NCBI RefSeq assembly: GCF_001613065.1
Contig: NZ_BDBQ01000005.1
Span: 62,001-126,000 of the forward strand
Length of the DNA: 64,000 nucleotides
Direction of reading: 5' to 3'
Origin: Nocardia miyunensis NBRC 108239
GTDB taxonomy: Bacteria > Actinomycetota > Actinomycetes > Mycobacteriales > Mycobacteriaceae
In this document: in pieces, positions 7,712 to 15,965 of the stretch
How the letters are laid out: each line of letters opens with the position of its first letter
How positions within the stretch are numbered: position 1 is the first letter of the stretch
Program-made: the position numbers and the translations under genes
Notes under the pieces: generated by a model
Told to the model about the DNA's origin: nothing
The model's database searches: none
The model's input: the letters and a program-made list of their open reading frames with translations, nothing else

Positions 7712-8863
7712 ATGGCCACCGTTCACACCCCGGTACCGCCCGGAATCACTGAGCACGGGCATGTCGACCTGCTCGCGAAGATCGTCGCCCAGGAGCACGG
7801 CCGGGGCGAGTCGGCAGGCGAATTCGGGAGTCCGCGTGGGGAATTCGGCATCGACATGGCGGTGGGTCAGCTCGATGGCATGGTCGACGGCAAGTCGCGC
7901 CGGACGCGCCTCGACGCACACCAGATCGTGGCGACGCTGCCCGCGCCACGGGTGCGTGGCCAGGATCCCAGTTGCGCGCTGTTGGCCAACCTGCCGCACA
8001 CCCAGCCTCGCCATACCTTGGAACTGTTGCGGCGCATCACTGTTCGTTCCCAGGTCGCGACGAATAATTTCGAGGTCGAGGTATCTCTGCAGGCGATCCG
8101 GGCGTTGCTCGAGCTCGGGCACGCCGATATGGCTCAGGGCATGCTGGACGCGCTGCGGAGTACCTGTATCGGCGACTGGCGCATCGCCTGGTTCACCGGC
8201 ATCGCGGCCTTGGTTCAGGCGGACTACCGGCGCGCGTACCGGCAGTTCGACATCGTCCGGGTGATGCTGCCGGACGAGCCGACCCCGAGTCTGGCCATGG
8301 CGGCGACCGCCGAACTGCTGCTGCTCTCACGCGGTGCGCGCGCCGACGCCGCACATTGGCGGCGTGCGGCGATCGACAACTACGGGCGGGCCTGGCGCCC
8401 GCATCGCGAAATAGCGAGCGCCGCATTCGGACTCGCGCGGATGCTGACGGCCGACGGTGATGTCCGTTCGGCGGTGGCGGTGCTGGACGAGCTGCCCGTC
8501 GGATCGCCGCACCGGGACACCGCGGGGCTGACCGGGTGCCTCCTGCATGTCGGCGGTCCCGCCGCCGAGCTCACCGAGACCGATCTGCGGGTGGCCGCGG
8601 GCAGATTGGCGAGTCTGTCCGATTCGCGACGCTATCTGCCGACCCGGCTGATTCTGCTGTGGACGGCCCTGGTGTGGCTCGAATCCGGTGGGCGCCTACG
8701 CAATCCGGAGACTTCGATTTTCGGCACCCCCAACACCGTGGCGGGCCTGCGGCACGGTGTCGAGGCCGGACTGCGCCAGCTTGCGCGCGTCACCACCGAT
8801 GCCGGCCACCGCATCCGGCTGGTCGATCTCGCCAACGGAGTGCGGCCGAGAACCTGGTTCTAG
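7712..8863 (+). CDS. PknG C-terminal (TPR) domain protein without a kinase domain
   Basis: The 383-residue product aligns by eye with the region of mycobacterial PknG that follows the kinase domain. An N-terminal FGIDMAVGQLDG matches the FGTDLLVAH stretch of PknG, QIVATLPAPRV matches EIVTALPVPLV, then come helical TPR-like repeats (DWRIAWFTGIAAL, PSLAMAATAELLL, ASAAFGLARML), ending RLVDLANGVRPRTWF like the PknG C-terminus VDMANKVRPTSTF. The kinase and rubredoxin-like domains are absent and no kinase frame lies upstream. ATG 7712 follows GGAAGG with good spacing; an in-frame extension to 7646 lacks support. It may be a scaffold or a regulator of PknG/GarA signalling (inference). Confidence 0.85.
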   Translation: MATVHTPVPPGITEHGHVDLLAKIVAQEHGRGESAGEFGSPRGEFGIDMAVGQLDGMVDGKSRRTRLDAHQIVATLPAPRVRGQDPSCALLANLPHTQPRHTLELLRRITVRSQVATNNFEVEVSLQAIRALLELGHADMAQGMLDALRSTCIGDWRIAWFTGIAALVQADYRRAYRQFDIVRVMLPDEPTPSLAMAATAELLLLSRGARADAAHWRRAAIDNYGRAWRPHREIASAAFGLARMLTADGDVRSAVAVLDELPVGSPHRDTAGLTGCLLHVGGPAAELTETDLRVAAGRLASLSDSRRYLPTRLILLWTALVWLESGGRLRNPETSIFGTPNTVAGLRHGVEAGLRQLARVTTDAGHRIRLVDLANGVRPRTWF

Positions 8864-8889
8864 TAGGAGCGTTCGGAAGGAATTCGGTT

Positions 8890-9219
8890 ATGGGCGCATG
8901 GAGTACGGCGTCGGTGGTGGTGATCGCACTTGCCGGTTGCGGGTTCGTGCTGGCTGGTCTCATCGTGCTGCTGCCGATGTGGTGGCCGGCGATCTCGGGG
9001 CATCGGGGCCCACCCGCCCGGCGCCGCCGGGACACGGGGTTCCGGCCACCGGGTCGATCGTGTTCGACGCCGGAGCGGACGCTGACGGTTGCCGAGGCGC
9101 ACCTGACGATGCAGATGCATCGCGAGCACTCGTGCGGCCGTAAGCGCGCCGCATTCGAAACCCTCGTCGCCGCAGGGCATATCAGGCCCGACTCGTCGCG
9201 GCCGAACGAGCGGCGATAA
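8890..9219 (+). CDS. Small one-TM protein with TVAEAH...CGRK domain (109 aa)
   Basis: ATG 8890 follows GGAAGG and lies 26 bp after the PknG-like gene, probably in the same operon. An N-terminal hydrophobic helix (about residues 5-32) is followed by a basic linker and a C-terminal domain with TVAEAHLTMQMH, SCGRKRAA and TLVAAGHIRP. The gene at 50688-51044 encodes the same design, with TVEQAHQVMRQH, QCGRKREA and TLTEAGVMKP. The two are members of one uncharacterised family. Function is unknown. Confidence 0.78.
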   Translation: MGAWSTASVVVIALAGCGFVLAGLIVLLPMWWPAISGHRGPPARRRRDTGFRPPGRSCSTPERTLTVAEAHLTMQMHREHSCGRKRAAFETLVAAGHIRPDSSRPNERR

Positions 9220-9239
9220 TCCCTGCTCTGTCGCATCGG

Positions 9240-10076
9240 TCAGCGCCGCACCCAAGCCTGAGCGCGGTCGGCGAGATTCCACCACGAAACATATTGGGGA
9301 TCTCCGGATTTCAGTTCCCAGCCGGAGGCCAGTGCGTCGAAGAAGGCGTCGCTGCCGGTCTTTCCTCCTTTCGGTTCGCCGAGGTAGATCAGGCGCTCTC
9401 CGCCGGCGGCTTCGAAGTCGGTCAGGGCTTCGGCGGACATCGGGTTGCCCCAGCCGGGTGGCCAGCACAGGAACAGGACGTCGTCCGAACCCCGGCAGGT
9501 GCGGGCGCGGTAGTCGTCCAGGGTGCCTACTGGAAACCAAATATCCTTCTGGCCAATGGTTTTGGTGAACGATGGGTTGTCGGAGCGGTCCGGCGGCTCG
9601 GAATCGTAAGCCGCCACGGACAATCCGGCCGCGCGCAGCTGAGCAGCCCAGTAGCCGCGGCCCGCGCCCAGCTCGACCACCGTGCGTCCCTCGCAGAACC
9701 CGGCCACCCAGTCGATGGTCTCGGGGGAAGGAATCGCGTACGCGTAACTGGACTGTAGGACGGTTTGGGCGAAGCCGAGGCGGGCGCTTCCGTTGGGGCG
9801 GCCGCCGTTCACCACGCGTCGTCCATCGTGTTCGGAGACCGATGGGGCGACGATGTCCCAGTACGGATTGGCGCTGAACGAACGATCGCCGGTCATGTAG
9901 TGGACCAGTCGCAGATCGAATGCGGCATCGGCTCTTTCATCGCCGGTGCCCGGGAGTACCGGCGAGGCGTCGAGATACTCCGCGACCTTCGGGAACTCGG
10001 TGTTCAGACGTTGCTCGTCGGCCAGCAGTGCGGCCAGTTCGGTGCGGCGCTCGGTTGTCAGAACAAGATCGACCAT
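9240..10076 (-). CDS. Class I SAM-dependent methyltransferase-like protein
   Basis: The 278-residue product carries the SAM-binding glycine motif VVELGAGRGYWAAQLRAAG near residue 130, an acidic strand end AAYDSEPP and a later DDVLFLCWPPGW segment. The long N-terminal region with VHYMTGDRSF is not typical of small methyltransferases. The substrate is unknown. The start is set at MVDLVLTT; the frame stays open upstream without a supported start. It converges with the small gene at 8890, with a 20-bp gap. Confidence 0.75.
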   Translation of the reverse strand: MVDLVLTTERRTELAALLADEQRLNTEFPKVAEYLDASPVLPGTGDERADAAFDLRLVHYMTGDRSFSANPYWDIVAPSVSEHDGRRVVNGGRPNGSARLGFAQTVLQSSYAYAIPSPETIDWVAGFCEGRTVVELGAGRGYWAAQLRAAGLSVAAYDSEPPDRSDNPSFTKTIGQKDIWFPVGTLDDYRARTCRGSDDVLFLCWPPGWGNPMSAEALTDFEAAGGERLIYLGEPKGGKTGSDAFFDALASGWELKSGDPQYVSWWNLADRAQAWVRR

Positions 10077-10370
10077 AGCCCGATTCTCCCGGGAGACAAC
10101 GGGATCCGTGCGCGGTTCGGCGATCGTGTGCAGGATGCGCGGACCGGCCGGTTCGGTTGTGGTCGGCGCTGACAGGTCCGGTCGGCCGATTCGATGGGAG
10201 TGCCCCGGCGATTGCAGCACCGGCTGCCGGACACCCGCCGTAGCTGACCGGGCTTCTGCCGGAGAGGCGGTTCGATACCTCGAACCGAGCTGCTGCAGTA
10301 CACTGATCTGGTCACGTGAGTGATGCTGGCGGTGAGGACGCCGCGCCTACGACGCCCTCACCTGGTGGGA

Positions 10371-10493
10371 CTACCTAGCCCGCCGGATGAACCAGCGGAC
10401 CAGAACGAACGCTCCGGCGATTACGGCCCAGCTTCCCAACACGATGCCGTAATCGACCGGGGCGTTGCTCTTTGCCCGGCGGTGTTTCGCCAT
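10371..10493 (-). CDS. Small membrane protein (40 aa)
   Basis: A frame too short for routine calling begins with ATG at 10493 behind a very strong ribosome binding site (AAGGAGG, 8-9 nt upstream on the minus strand). The product has a basic N-terminus (MAKHRRAKSN), one hydrophobic helix (about residues 16-33, IVLGSWAVIAGAFVLVRW) and a basic tail, RRAR. This gives it the form of a single-pass membrane miniprotein. Function is unknown. It stands alone between the methyltransferase and the Dcm/Vsr pair. Confidence 0.7.
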   Translation of the reverse strand: MAKHRRAKSNAPVDYGIVLGSWAVIAGAFVLVRWFIRRAR

Positions 10494-10781
10494 TCCCCAC
10501 CACCTCCTTCCTGGGCGCGGTGTGTGGACCATGTCCACCGCCCCTCGGCCGGAGGTGTCACCACCTTACGTCATGATTTCGAGCAGATCCCTTGGGATGC
10601 AATCGATTTCGTTTATTTGGAACGTCGCCCAAGTGGGCTCGTATCAACCGCGACAATCGCCCGCCGATATCCGTGTCAGCGTGCCGAGGACGAGTTGCTC
10701 GCGGGTCGCCCCAAGGGACTCGAGTAATCTGCTCATCCAGGCGCCTCGATTCCGGTCGGGGTTCACGGCGAAAGGGCAGGA

Positions 10782-11942
10782 GTGGCGGGCGCGAGGATGG
10801 TGGGGCTGTTCGCCGGGATCGGCGGACTCGAGCTCGGCCTCGGCGTGCACGGGTGGAGCACAGAATTGCTGTGTGAGATCGATTCCGGTGCCCGGGCCGT
10901 GCTTTCGGCGCATTTTCCGGACGTCGAGGTGCACCAGGACGTCACCCGATTGCGTGCGCTGCCGACCGGGACCGAGCTGGTGGCCGCGGGATTCCCGTGT
11001 CAGGACCTGTCGCAGGCGGGGCGGACCGCCGGAATCACCGGTACGCGTTCGGGTCTGGTGGACGAGGTGTTCCGGCTGGTGCGACGGCGTCGCGGTCCGC
11101 GCTGGCTGCTGATCGAAAATGTGCCGTTCATGCTGCAACTCGGGCGCGGGCAGGCGATGCGGCACATCACCTCCGCGTTGGAGGGGCTCGGGTACATGTG
11201 GGCGTATCGGGTGGTGGATGCGCGGGCGTTCGGGTTGCCCCAGCGGCGGCTGCGGGTGCTGATGCTGGCCTCGCGCACCGAAGATCCGCGACCGGTGCTG
11301 TTCGGCGCCGATGCCGGGCCGCACGATATCGGCGATCCGCGGATCGATCCGTGTGGTTTCTACTGGACCGAAGGGGTGCGCGGGCTGGGGTGGGCGGTAA
11401 ATGCCGTGCCGACGCTCAAGGGCGGGTCGGGGCTCGGGATCGCCAGCCCGCCCGCGGTGCGACTGCCCTCGGGGGAGATCGTGACGCCCGGAATCGTCGA
11501 TGCCGAACGGCTGCAAGGCTTTTCACGCGACTGGACCGCGCCCGCGCTGGCCGCGCCGGGGGTTCGGCCGGGACATCGCTGGAAACTGGTCGGCAATGCG
11601 GTGAGTGTGCGGATGGCGACGTGGGTCGGCGGGCGGCTGGCCGATCCGTCGGGTGATGTGGTGCTCGAAGAACAGGATGCGTTGTCCGGGCAGCGGTGGC
11701 CGACCGCGGCGTGGGGGCGGGCCGGGACGGCATATCGCGTGCCGGTCTCGACGTGGCCGATCCACGCGCCGTACGAGGATCTGCGCTGGTTCCTCGAGGA
11801 CGCCCAGTTGCTGTCCGCGCGCGCCACCGCCGGATTCCTGCGCCGGGCCGGGCGCGGAACGTTGCGTTTTCCGCCGGGTTTCCTGGCCGACGTGCAGAAT
11901 CATCTGTTGCGCATGGGTGGATCGCCTCGAGAAGCCGCTTGA
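10782..11942 (+). CDS. DNA (cytosine-5)-methyltransferase
   Basis: The 386-residue product has the ordered C5-methyltransferase motifs: FAGIGGLELGL (I), the catalytic FPCQDLSQAG (IV), LIENVP (VI), QRRLRVLMLA (VIII) and a C-terminal LVGNAVS (X). It transfers a methyl group from SAM to cytosine in a specific DNA site; the target site cannot be read from sequence. GTG 10782 after GGGCAGG is used; ATG 10797 is possible. The next gene is a Vsr endonuclease, and no restriction endonuclease is adjacent, so this looks like a solitary Dcm/Vsr pair. Confidence 0.92.
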   Translation: MAGARMVGLFAGIGGLELGLGVHGWSTELLCEIDSGARAVLSAHFPDVEVHQDVTRLRALPTGTELVAAGFPCQDLSQAGRTAGITGTRSGLVDEVFRLVRRRRGPRWLLIENVPFMLQLGRGQAMRHITSALEGLGYMWAYRVVDARAFGLPQRRLRVLMLASRTEDPRPVLFGADAGPHDIGDPRIDPCGFYWTEGVRGLGWAVNAVPTLKGGSGLGIASPPAVRLPSGEIVTPGIVDAERLQGFSRDWTAPALAAPGVRPGHRWKLVGNAVSVRMATWVGGRLADPSGDVVLEEQDALSGQRWPTAAWGRAGTAYRVPVSTWPIHAPYEDLRWFLEDAQLLSARATAGFLRRAGRGTLRFPPGFLADVQNHLLRMGGSPREAA

Positions 11943-11960
11943 CGTGCAGGAGGTATGTGC

Positions 11961-12377
11961 ATGAATCCGGGACGTCCCGCCACCGACGCGGCGACCAGCG
12001 CCCGGATGTCCCGGCAGCGCCGGGCCGGAACCGCGCCGGAGATCGCCCTGCGCAGGGAGTTGCATCGGCGCGGACGCCGCTATTTCGTGGACCGCGCGCC
12101 GATGCCCGGGCTCCGCCGTCGCGCGGATCTGGTCTTCCCGCGACATCGCGTGGCCGTCTACGTCGACGGCTGCTTCTGGCACCGCTGCCCCCAGCACGCC
12201 ACCTTCCCGAAGAACAATTCCCGGTGGTGGGCCGAGAAACTGGCCGGGAACGTCGCCCGGGACCGCGACACCGACGCCCGCCTCGCCGCCGCGGGCTGGA
12301 CCGTGGTCCGCATCTGGGAACACGAGGACCCCATCCGCGCCGCCGACCGGGTCCAGGCCGCACTGGCCCCGCAATAA
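11961..12377 (+). CDS. vsr: Very short patch repair (Vsr) endonuclease
   Basis: The 138-residue protein has the Vsr core: a basic N-terminus, LRRELHRRGRRYFVDR, then RRADLVFPRHRVAVYVDGCF and WHRCPQH with the zinc and catalytic residues, ending TVVRIWEHED. Vsr nicks next to T:G mismatches that arise when 5-methylcytosine deaminates, so it partners the methyltransferase 18 bp upstream. AGGAGG (11948-11953) gives 7-nt spacing to ATG 11961 but only 1 nt to ATG 11955, which decides the start. Confidence 0.92.
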   Translation: MNPGRPATDAATSARMSRQRRAGTAPEIALRRELHRRGRRYFVDRAPMPGLRRRADLVFPRHRVAVYVDGCFWHRCPQHATFPKNNSRWWAEKLAGNVARDRDTDARLAAAGWTVVRIWEHEDPIRAADRVQAALAPQ

Positions 12378-12993
12378 CCGATTCCGTCTCGCTCATCAGG
12401 GATGATTGAGGAACAACCGCGGTAACCCGGACGTCCGGTATGTGACTGGGCATCGAGGAATCGAGGGCGATGACACCGAACGGGCAAACGTCGTCACCCG
12501 GTCGAACATCGCCACCGGCCGGGTCGCTCGCGAGCGCCACGTACCGGCCCGCCCGAGCTCTGCCGATGATCGCGCGACCATCTTGGTCGCCCGCGTGGGG
12601 TGAACGTGTGGCAGTCGGTCGGCCGACGGCCTGCGGGTGCGGGCGAATATCGCCGGGACGAGTACCGGTGCCGAATGTGCGAGCCCTGTGCCGGGCCGAA
12701 TGCAGGCCTATGGAGAGCACGAGATCGTCGCGGTTGTCGGTGCGGGAGCGGGCGGTGGGCACATGGATGTCGGTGTCCGGTGGATATGTGTTGGCCGGCC
12801 GGCCATCGGCGCCGGGTGGCGGGTGCGGGCGAATATCGGCGGGACGAGTGTTCGTACCGGGTGAGCGTGCCCCGTATCGGGTCGGATGGAGTCCGGCGGA
12901 GAGTCCGCGACCGTTGTGGTTGTCGGTGCGGGAGTGTGCGCCGGGGGCGTCCGGAAGGATGACGACGCGTCTGCCGGTGGTTTCGGGTGCGCG
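12378..12993. repeat. Non-coding spacer with two to three degenerate direct repeats
   Basis: The 616-bp gap holds no supported gene. Two copies of a degenerate unit about 185 bp apart are visible. Each starts with GGGTGCGGGCGAATATCG followed by a GGGACGAG block (near 12635 and 12820), and each continues to GGTTGTCGGTGCGGGAG (near 12733 and 12916). A more eroded third start lies near 12480. Open frames across it are low-complexity Arg/Pro/His sequences that only mirror the repeat. Confidence 0.6.
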
Positions 12994-13767
12994 ATGGCCA
13001 TGACGCGGGCTGGCTCGGGCGGTTCGGCCGGGGTGGTGGATTCGACACGGCCGTCGTGGTGGCATGGGCGCGTGGTGCGATGGGCGATTGCGGTCGCGAT
13101 TGCTGTTGCGGGGGTTTGTTATTCGTCGTGGGTGCTGGAGTTCGTGTTGCCGCTGGGTGCGAATCCGGTGCGGTCGTTTCTGAGCGAGTTGGATGCGCGG
13201 GGGCGGGCCGATGCGTGGGTGTTCACCGCGGGGGACACGATTACCGGGACGTTCGCGCTGGTCGCGGGGATCGCGGGGTTGGTGGCGTTCGCGCGGCGGA
13301 GGTTGTCGACGGTCGGATGGGTGGCGCTGGCCTGCTTCGGGGCGTCGACGATCGCCGACGCGCAGTGGCCGTTGCACACCTGTACACCGGATCCGTGTCC
13401 GCCCTCGGACGACGGCATGTTCCCGCAACTGCATCAGATCCACGCGTTGACCAGCACGCTCGCGGTGATGTCGATCTTCGTCGCGATGATCGCCTTCAGT
13501 GCGGCGGCGTTCCGGTATCGGCGCTGGCCGATTCTGCGGCACAGCGGGCTGTGGATTCTGATTCTCGGATCGGGGGTGACGACATGGATGATGATCGCGG
13601 ACAACCTGCCGGGGAACTACGCCCTCGGCATCGCCCAGCGCATTCAGGTCGGGTCGATGTCGCTGTGGCTGGTCGCGCTGGCCGTGCAGATATTCGTGGC
13701 CGAGCGCACGGTCAGCGGCGGCGTACCCGCACCGCCACCAGCGAGCGGGGAGCCGAGGAGGCCATGA
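12994..13767 (+). CDS. DUF998 family integral membrane protein
   Basis: The 257-residue protein has six predicted hydrophobic helices and DUF998 landmarks: NPVRSFLSELDARGRADAWV after TM1, a conserved aspartate/cysteine loop (ADAQWPLHTCTPDP) and an H-x-x-H-type HQIHALTSTLAV helix. The family is of unknown function and has been linked to signalling across the membrane. The start could be ATG 12994 or 13000. The gene's end overlaps a small convergent frame at 13712-13840. Confidence 0.8.
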   Translation: MAMTRAGSGGSAGVVDSTRPSWWHGRVVRWAIAVAIAVAGVCYSSWVLEFVLPLGANPVRSFLSELDARGRADAWVFTAGDTITGTFALVAGIAGLVAFARRRLSTVGWVALACFGASTIADAQWPLHTCTPDPCPPSDDGMFPQLHQIHALTSTLAVMSIFVAMIAFSAAAFRYRRWPILRHSGLWILILGSGVTTWMMIADNLPGNYALGIAQRIQVGSMSLWLVALAVQIFVAERTVSGGVPAPPPASGEPRRP

Positions 13768-13840
13768 ATCCGGATGCGGCCATCGTGAGGAAGACGGCCA
13801 GTATGGCGGTCACGGCCAAGAACTCAGCAACTGTGGTCAT
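13712..13840 (-). CDS. Possible small membrane protein (42 aa)
   Basis: A minus-strand frame of 43 codons starts at ATG 13840 after GTGAGG. The product has one hydrophobic helix (TVAEFLAVTAILAVFLTMAA) and a basic tail of VRVRRR. It overlaps the 3' end of the DUF998 gene by 56 bp in convergent orientation. Composition and start context favour a real miniprotein, but the overlap lowers confidence. Confidence 0.45.
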   Translation of the reverse strand: MTTVAEFLAVTAILAVFLTMAASGFMASSAPRSLVAVRVRRR

Positions 13841-14087
13841 GACCTCACGGTGCCAGACCAGTCTGTATGCGATCCGTGTGCTTTATTGGTAAACCCTGAG
13901 AATCCGCATCGGTGAGCTGCGCCACCCTGCGCGGTCGGCTGTGTGCATCGCGTTGGTCGCGCGGTCCGACCGGAAATTCGGTTGGCCCGGTTGGCGATTG
14001 CTGGCAGCCTGAAAGGTCGCGCCCGCAGCGTGCGACCACGCCCTCGCCGCGGCGCGCGAGCAATCTGCCGATGAGGAAGGGGGAGCC

Positions 14088-15935
14088 TTGTCCGTTTCCG
14101 TATCGGCGAACTCGGCTCGCCAGGATGTTGGTGTGCCGGAATCGGCTGTCCCGCAAGCCAACCCGGGTAAAGGTTCGCTGCGCCGGCTGTGGCCGGAGGT
14201 CCGGTGGTATCGGCGGGCGATGTTCGTCGCGGCGACACTGTCCGCGCTGGGCATGCTGTGCGACATCCTGCTGCCGGTACTGACCGGGCGGATCGTGGAC
14301 GGCCCGGTCGCGCATCGCGAATTCGGCGCGATCTGGTCTCCGCTGCTGGTGGTCTCGTTTCTCGCCGCGGTGAGCACCGTGACGGCCTGGATCCGACGCT
14401 GGATGGTCGCCTCCCCGGCCAGCCGCCTCGAGGTGGATCTGCGCGCGAAACTCTTCGCCCGCCTGCAGATCCTGTCGGTGGGTGTGCACGACGGGATGGA
14501 ATCGGGTCAGCTGACCTCGCGGGCGATCACCGATATGTCAACGCTGCGAAGGTTTTTCGCCGCTGTGGCGCCCTCGCTGCTGTCGCTGGGCGCGACGTTG
14601 TGGATCGGCATCGGCCTGCTGTTCGTGTTCAGCTGGCAGATCGGGCTGGTGGAGTTGGTGATCGAGGTTCCGCTGGTGATCCTGGCGCTGCGGTTCGAGC
14701 GCGGCTACGGTCTCGCCTCGCGGCGTGCGCAGGACAAATCCGGTGACCTGGCGACCATCGTGGAGGAGTCGGCGCAGGGCATCCGGGTGCTCAAGGCGTT
14801 CGGGCGCGGGCCGTGGTTCGGCGAGCGGTTCCGCCGGCAGTCCCGCGAACTGCGCACCCTCGAACTGGCGAAGGTGCGGCTGGCCGCGACGCTGTGGACG
14901 GCGTTGAACATGTTGTCCGCGTTGGGAATCGCGGCGGCCCTGGCCATCGGCGGATATCTGCTTGCCGAGCACGCGATGTCGCTGGGCGCGCTGATCGCGG
15001 GCATCACGCTGACGACCTATCTGCAGTGGCCGATCATGGGATTCGGTTTCCTGCTGGCGGAATTGGAACATGCGCGCACGGCGGCCGAGCGGTACTGGGA
15101 GGTGATCGACACCCCGGTCGAGATCACCGATCCCGCCGAGGCGGTGGCCCGGCCCGCCGAACTGCGCGGCGAATTGTGTTTCGACAACGTGCGATTCCGG
15201 TTCCCCGATAGTGAACGCGATCTGCTGCAACGGATTTCGCTGCGATTGCGGCCGGGCGAGACCGTCGCCGTCGTCGGCGCGACCGGCAGCGGTAAATCCG
15301 CGCTGCTCGGGCTGGTGCCGCGGCTGTTCGACGTGTCCGAGGGCGCGGTGACGATCGACGGCATCGATATCCGCGAGCTGCGTCTGGCGGATCTGCGGTC
15401 GATGGTGTCGGTGGCGTTCGAGGATCCGGTGCTGTTCTCGGCGAGTGTGCGGGAGAACATCACCCTCGGCCATCCCGAGGCCACCGAATCGCAGGTCCGC
15501 GCCGCGCTCGAGGTCGCCCGCGCGGACGGCTTCGTCGATGCGCTGCCGTGGGGCCGGCGCACCCGCATCGGGGAGCAGGGGTTGAGCCTGTCCGGCGGTC
15601 AGCGTCAGCGGTTGGCGCTGGCCCGCGCGGTGCTGGCCCGGCAGCGGCATCCGGGCGGGCACATCGTCGTGCTGGACGATCCGCTCTCGGCGCTGGACGT
15701 CACCACCGAGAAGCAGGTCCAGGACCGCCTGCACGCGGCCCTGTCGGGCGCCACGGTCCTGCTGGTCGCCCACCGGCCCTCCACGGCCGCCTGGGCCGAC
15801 CGGGTCGCGGTCCTGGACGGCGGCCGGATCATCGCCGACGGCCCGCACGAGGAACTCCTGGACACCTGCCCCCGATACCGCGAACTGATGGGCGGCGAGA
15901 TCACCGAGGACGCGACCCCGGCACCCGCCCGATGA
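14088..15935 (+). CDS. ABC exporter half-transporter A (TM-NBD)
   Basis: The 615-residue protein has an N-terminal six-helix exporter domain (about residues 40-330) and a C-terminal nucleotide-binding domain. The latter has Walker A GATGSGKSALLG, signature LSGGQRQRLA, Walker B VVLDDPLSALD and H-loop VAHRPST. The catalytic glutamate after Walker B is replaced by aspartate, a mark of the degenerate subunit of heterodimeric exporters. The partner is the gene 30 bp downstream. The start is a TTG at 14088 behind GGAAGGGGG. Likely exports drugs or lipids; substrate unknown. Confidence 0.88.
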   Translation: MSVSVSANSARQDVGVPESAVPQANPGKGSLRRLWPEVRWYRRAMFVAATLSALGMLCDILLPVLTGRIVDGPVAHREFGAIWSPLLVVSFLAAVSTVTAWIRRWMVASPASRLEVDLRAKLFARLQILSVGVHDGMESGQLTSRAITDMSTLRRFFAAVAPSLLSLGATLWIGIGLLFVFSWQIGLVELVIEVPLVILALRFERGYGLASRRAQDKSGDLATIVEESAQGIRVLKAFGRGPWFGERFRRQSRELRTLELAKVRLAATLWTALNMLSALGIAAALAIGGYLLAEHAMSLGALIAGITLTTYLQWPIMGFGFLLAELEHARTAAERYWEVIDTPVEITDPAEAVARPAELRGELCFDNVRFRFPDSERDLLQRISLRLRPGETVAVVGATGSGKSALLGLVPRLFDVSEGAVTIDGIDIRELRLADLRSMVSVAFEDPVLFSASVRENITLGHPEATESQVRAALEVARADGFVDALPWGRRTRIGEQGLSLSGGQRQRLALARAVLARQRHPGGHIVVLDDPLSALDVTTEKQVQDRLHAALSGATVLLVAHRPSTAAWADRVAVLDGGRIIADGPHEELLDTCPRYRELMGGEITEDATPAPAR

Positions 15936-15965
15936 AATCCTCGGGTCGTTCGACAGGAAGTGAAG

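Noticed and set aside
11416..13542. 708-codon minus-strand frame
   Set aside because: Antisense shadow of the methyltransferase, vsr and repeat region; low complexity.
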